6,314 nucleotides of DNA from CAYILR01 sp964364175 (GTDB lineage: Bacteria > Bdellovibrionota > UBA1018). The number at the start of each line of letters is the position of its first letter. The stretch's first letter is position 1. The stretch covers positions 1-6,314 of the forward strand of contig CAYILR010000083.1 of the NCBI GenBank assembly GCA_964364175.1, in the 5' to 3' direction. Positions 4,473 to 6,314 of the stretch are shown piece by piece. The notes under the pieces are model-generated. The model was not told the origin of the DNA. It ran no database searches and saw only the letters and a list, made by a program, of their open reading frames with translations. Position numbers and translations under genes: made by a program.

Positions 4473-4835
4473 TTTTTTAAACCCTTTCCATGTCGGAATT
4501 GCCGACGGTTTGGAAGATCCTCTAAGCAATCGGCGTGCCAAACCATCACCCACCCAACTTCGGATATCCTGGACTTAGAAATTCTTCTCACAACGAGGTG
4601 AGGACTCATAAAACACACGAACAAAAACATGGCCTGTAGCGTCAAAGTTTTTCCGCCCCTCCCGAGCCTGTTTTCAGGATTTGTGGAGATTCCCAAAAAC
4701 GGTCATTTTTGACCCGATGGGGTTCAAATCTGAACCTGATTTCGAAATCCCAGCAAATCCGTCCCAAAACTCAGTCTCGAAATCAAAGTGCCAAAATCGG
4801 TTGCTCCCGATGAGTTTTGGGACGAACGTGGATCC
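4473..4835. other. intergenic control region between divergent operons
   Basis: This 363-bp stretch separates the leftward exported-protein operon from the rightward resolvase and should hold promoters for both. The left part has a small stem-loop (GTCGG 4492-4496 / CCGAC 4502-4506) and the palindrome GGATATCC (4562-4569). A 75-codon minus-strand frame (4469-4696) overlaps the first exported-protein gene by ATGA but shows no recognisable domain and no clear ribosome site, so I do not call it a gene. The right part (4701-4824) is a dense set of palindromes described separately. Confidence 0.5.
4701..4824. promoter_or_regulatory. candidate resolvase recombination site (res) and operator
   Basis: Several inverted repeats lie in series just upstream of the serine recombinase gene. 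GGTCA/TGACC (4701-4705 / 4710-4714) is followed by GGTTCA/TGAACC (4721-4726 / 4731-4736) and the perfect 12-bp palindrome GATTTCGAAATC (4738-4749). A perfect 14-bp inverted repeat CGTCCCAAAACTCA (4760-4773 / 4811-4824) comes next. Nested inside it are CCAAAA/TTTTGG (4791-4796 / 4815-4820) and ATCGG/CCGAT (4796-4800 / 4807-4811). Tn3-type resolvases bind a set of imperfect palindromes of about this total length next to their own gene and repress it. The match in position and density is good, but I could not align three canonical subsites. Confidence 0.45.
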
Positions 4836-5387
4836 ATGCAAATCGGATACGCGCGGGTTTCGACCCAAGATCAGAATTTAAACCTTCAGGAGAACGCCCT
4901 AAATGCCCATGGCTGCGACAAAGTGTTTACGGATGTGGGAAGCGGTGGAGATTTCACCCGCAGCGGCCTCAAGGCGGTTCTAGAGTTTTTACGAGAGGGT
5001 GATGTGCTCGTGGTTTGGAGACTAGACAGGCTTGGCCGCTCGCTTCCGGATTTGCTGACGACGATTCGGGGTCTTGAGAAACGGGGGATTGGGTTTAAAA
5101 GCCTGACTGAGTCCATTGATACTTTAAGTTCTGGGGGAAAACTGATTTTTCAGATCTTTGGGGCATTGGCGGAATTTGAAAGAAACCTCATCCGAGAAAG
5201 AACCAAGGCTGGCCTGATTGCAGCGCGAGCCCGCGGTAAAAAAGGCGGGCGTCCGAAACGGTTCAACAAGAACACTCTGACGATTGCTAAAACCCTCTAC
5301 GCCGCCAAGCAGACTTCGGTTGTTGAGATCTGCCGGACGCTCAAAGTTTCTAAGAGTACACTTTATCGGAATTTGAAAGAGAACTAA
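4836..5387 (+). CDS. serine recombinase, resolvase/invertase family
   Basis: This 183-residue protein is a small serine recombinase of the Tn3-resolvase/Hin-invertase type, with full-length domains. The catalytic domain begins MQIGYARVST with nucleophile S9 and R7. The arginine cluster WRLDRLGRS (61-69) supplies R65 and R68. The E-helix region AEFERNLIRERT (112-123) mediates dimerisation and DNA contact. The hinge GGRP (137-140) leads to a C-terminal helix-turn-helix (about 160-180, SVVEICRTLKVSKSTLYRNL). The ATG at 4836 starts exactly at the canonical N-terminus; the frame stays open to 4788 but that part overlaps the 14-bp inverted repeat. On a plasmid, such enzymes resolve multimers at an adjacent site; DNA inversion or transposon resolution are alternatives. 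No transposase is near. Confidence 0.95.
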   Translation: MQIGYARVSTQDQNLNLQENALNAHGCDKVFTDVGSGGDFTRSGLKAVLEFLREGDVLVVWRLDRLGRSLPDLLTTIRGLEKRGIGFKSLTESIDTLSSGGKLIFQIFGALAEFERNLIRERTKAGLIAARARGKKGGRPKRFNKNTLTIAKTLYAAKQTSVVEICRTLKVSKSTLYRNLKEN

Positions 5388-5455
5388 CCAGAACCGGTTA
5401 AAAATGTTTATAGACATTCAATTCTAACGATGTTAACTTAGTTAACGAGGCAACT
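5388..5455. other. spacer between resolvase and second toxin-antitoxin pair
   Basis: This AT-rich spacer contains a weak stem (TAACC 5385-5389 / GGTTA 5396-5400) followed by a short A-run, which may reduce read-through from the resolvase. It also holds a TATAGA sequence (5409-5414) that could be a -10 box, and the palindromic operator candidate below. A clear -35 box is not visible. Confidence 0.4.
5432..5446. promoter_or_regulatory. palindromic operator candidate of the second toxin-antitoxin pair
   Basis: GTTAACT-T-AGTTAAC is a perfect 15-bp palindrome ending 9 bp before the toxin start. A TAACGA direct repeat (5425-5430 and 5443-5448) overlaps it. Antitoxins with an HTH, such as the one encoded here, usually repress their own operon by binding a palindrome at this place. 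Confidence 0.55.
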
Positions 5456-5701
5456 GTGTCGATTCAGAATATTTTAGACGATTTAAAGAATGGAAGTTTT
5501 AAAATCACTCAGCATGGATACCTTCGGATGTCGGAGCGTGGAGTGATTTTTCAAGATATTGAATCGGTGGGCACCACTTGCACCAACTGGAAGCAGCAGT
5601 CAGATGGAAAATTCAAGGTGGTCGGGAAAGACACTGTAGGGGATGAGTTGACGGTCATTTGTGCGTACAACGGAGAAACATTGGTCATTACGTTATTTTA
5701 A
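5456..5701 (+). CDS. DUF4258-type toxin
   Basis: This 81-residue protein starts with GTG at 5456, five nt after GAGG (5447-5450). The pattern FKITQHGYLRMSERGVIFQDI (16-36) matches the DUF4258 signature of a histidine and arginine in the first helix followed by E-R-G (H20, R24, E28-R29-G30). A strand KFKVVGKDTVGDELTVICAY and a terminal LVITLF complete the small alpha/beta fold. DUF4258 proteins are related to BECR-fold RNase toxins and are often found next to HTH antitoxins, as here, with the antitoxin 14 nt downstream. The RNase activity is known for related families and inferred for this one. Confidence 0.8.
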   Translation: MSIQNILDDLKNGSFKITQHGYLRMSERGVIFQDIESVGTTCTNWKQQSDGKFKVVGKDTVGDELTVICAYNGETLVITLF

Positions 5702-5715
5702 AAAGGAATGAAGAT

Positions 5716-6138
5716 ATGAAAACCATGACGATAAAAAAATACTACGGATTGGAATATGTCACGGTGGTTGGAATCCCTCTTAGAAAAACGCAGCATGGAG
5801 ATGTGGTTGACATGGATGTTAGGCTCATTGAAAAAATTGTAGCCAAAGCGATCATCCAGGACAAAATCCCCATTCGTGGGATTGAGTTCAATTTTATTAG
5901 AAAAATGTTGGGATTATCCTTAGGTCGAATTGGAGCAGATTTGGGAATTTCAGCCCCCGCAGTATTAAAGTGGGAGCGAGCAAAAAAGAAGCGTTTGGAT
6001 CCGATTAACGAAGTGGCTGTTCGGGCCCTCATGGCAGAAAAGTTAGGTGTTAAAATCCCGGGTAAATTTAGTTTACTTTTGGGTGAATCCAAAACCCCAG
6101 AAAAATTAACTTTGAATGCGACAGAAGAGGCTGCCTGA
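5716..6138 (+). CDS. MqsA-like HTH antitoxin
   Basis: This 140-residue protein likely neutralises the upstream DUF4258 toxin and represses the operon. The ATG at 5716 has AAAAGGA (5701-5707) upstream and is preferred over the open frame from 5659, which overlaps the toxin. Residues 1-50 (YYGLEYVTVVGIPLRKTQHGDVVDMD) resemble the N-terminal part of MqsA/YgiT-type antitoxins but contain no cysteines, so the zinc site of MqsA is absent. Residues 58-90 are an Xre-type helix-turn-helix (FNFIRKMLGLSLGRIGADLG, with ISAPAVLKWERA as recognition part). The C-terminal 20 residues look unstructured. Confidence 0.75.
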   Translation: MKTMTIKKYYGLEYVTVVGIPLRKTQHGDVVDMDVRLIEKIVAKAIIQDKIPIRGIEFNFIRKMLGLSLGRIGADLGISAPAVLKWERAKKKRLDPINEVAVRALMAEKLGVKIPGKFSLLLGESKTPEKLTLNATEEAA

Positions 6139-6174
6139 CTATCAATGATACCCACCGATGATTCGGATTGATAG
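6139..6174. terminator. hairpin between convergent genes, possible terminator
   Basis: CTATCAAT (6139-6146) pairs with ATTGATAG (6167-6174). An inner 4-bp stem CCGA/TCGG (6155-6158 / 6163-6166) has a 4-nt loop, leaving an 8-nt bulge. The structure sits directly after the antitoxin stop and between convergent genes, where a terminator is expected. No T-run follows on either strand, so it is weak or may have another role. Confidence 0.3.
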
Positions 6175-6180
6175 CGAACG

Positions 6181-6314
6181 CTACTCGCAGTCTTTGACCC
6201 GAGCTTTCACAACAATTTCGCGCGCGCCTGCGTTGTCGTGGAAAGTAACGACCGCTTTGCCCACGGGTTCTTCACAGGCTTCGCTTAGTTGCATGGCATC
6301 CGCAGTGAGCTTAA
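6181..6314 (-). CDS. partial gene, C-terminal end only, product unknown
   Basis: This minus-strand frame is open from the right edge to a TAG at 6181-6183 and gives 43 complete codons. The product ends in MQLSEACEEPVGKAVV, TFHDNAGAREIVVKARVKDCE, with a balanced composition typical of real protein. Its third-codon positions are GC-rich compared with the neighbouring toxin-antitoxin genes, which suggests a different history. The family is not recognised. The 5' part lies outside the window. Confidence 0.5.
   Translation of the reverse strand, partial: KLTADAMQLSEACEEPVGKAVVTFHDNAGAREIVVKARVKDCE

Noticed and set aside
4469..4696. 75-codon minus-strand frame overlapping the first exported-protein gene by ATGA
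   Set aside because: There is no clear ribosome site or domain, it spans the palindromic control region, and an ATGA overlap can arise by chance. It remains a weak possibility.
1..6314. The window as a complete circular plasmid joined end to start
   Set aside because: Joining the ends extends the minus-strand partial frame for a few dozen codons but gives no clear start codon with ribosome site, so closure is neither supported nor excluded.

Overview
The window looks like the maintenance block of a plasmid, or of a plasmid-derived integrated element, from a Gram-negative bacterium of moderate GC. The evidence is a ParA-type ATPase, a replication-initiator-like protein, a serine recombinase, two toxin-antitoxin-like pairs and secreted proteins with Sec-type signals. 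No rRNA, tRNA, CRISPR array or IS transposase is visible. The host cannot be named from the sequence alone.

Layout. Positions 1-385 are non-coding. They hold a nearly perfect 77-bp palindrome (62-138), a G-quadruplex-capable tract on the minus strand and the AT-rich leader of parA. Positions 386-3288 are a tightly packed plus-strand operon: parA, a rep-like gene, and a pair of small genes that look like a toxin-antitoxin module. Every junction overlaps by 4 or 8 nt. Positions 3285-4472 are a minus-strand operon, read right to left, of two small exported proteins of unknown function and a secreted phospholipase-D-family nuclease. It is convergent with the first operon, and the stop codons overlap. 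Positions 4473-4835 are an intergenic control region dense in palindromes, a candidate recombination site (res) and operator for the divergent serine resolvase (4836-5387). Positions 5456-6138 are a second toxin-antitoxin pair (DUF4258-type toxin, MqsA-like HTH antitoxin) behind a perfect 15-bp palindrome. Position 6181 to the end is the 3' part of a minus-strand gene cut by the window edge.

The most striking feature lies inside the rep-like gene. Twenty-one copies of two short words, GGTAAC (12) and GAGTAC (9), are arranged in three clusters, mostly at 11-12 bp spacing, flanking a predicted winged-helix domain. The GAGTACAAA word is translated in all three reading phases (Q-S-T-N, R-V-Q, E-Y-K). 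This argues that the DNA words, not the peptides, are being conserved. Together with a DnaA-box-like sequence 22 bp upstream of the first cluster, this suggests an iteron origin (or centromere) embedded in the coding sequence of its own initiator, comparable in logic to phage lambda O.

How it may work together (inference): Rep binds the internal iterons to start replication, ParA partitions copies using Rep or the iterons in place of a missing ParB/parS, the resolvase resolves multimers at the palindromic site, and the two toxin-antitoxin pairs stabilise inheritance. The nuclease and small exported proteins are accessory cargo.
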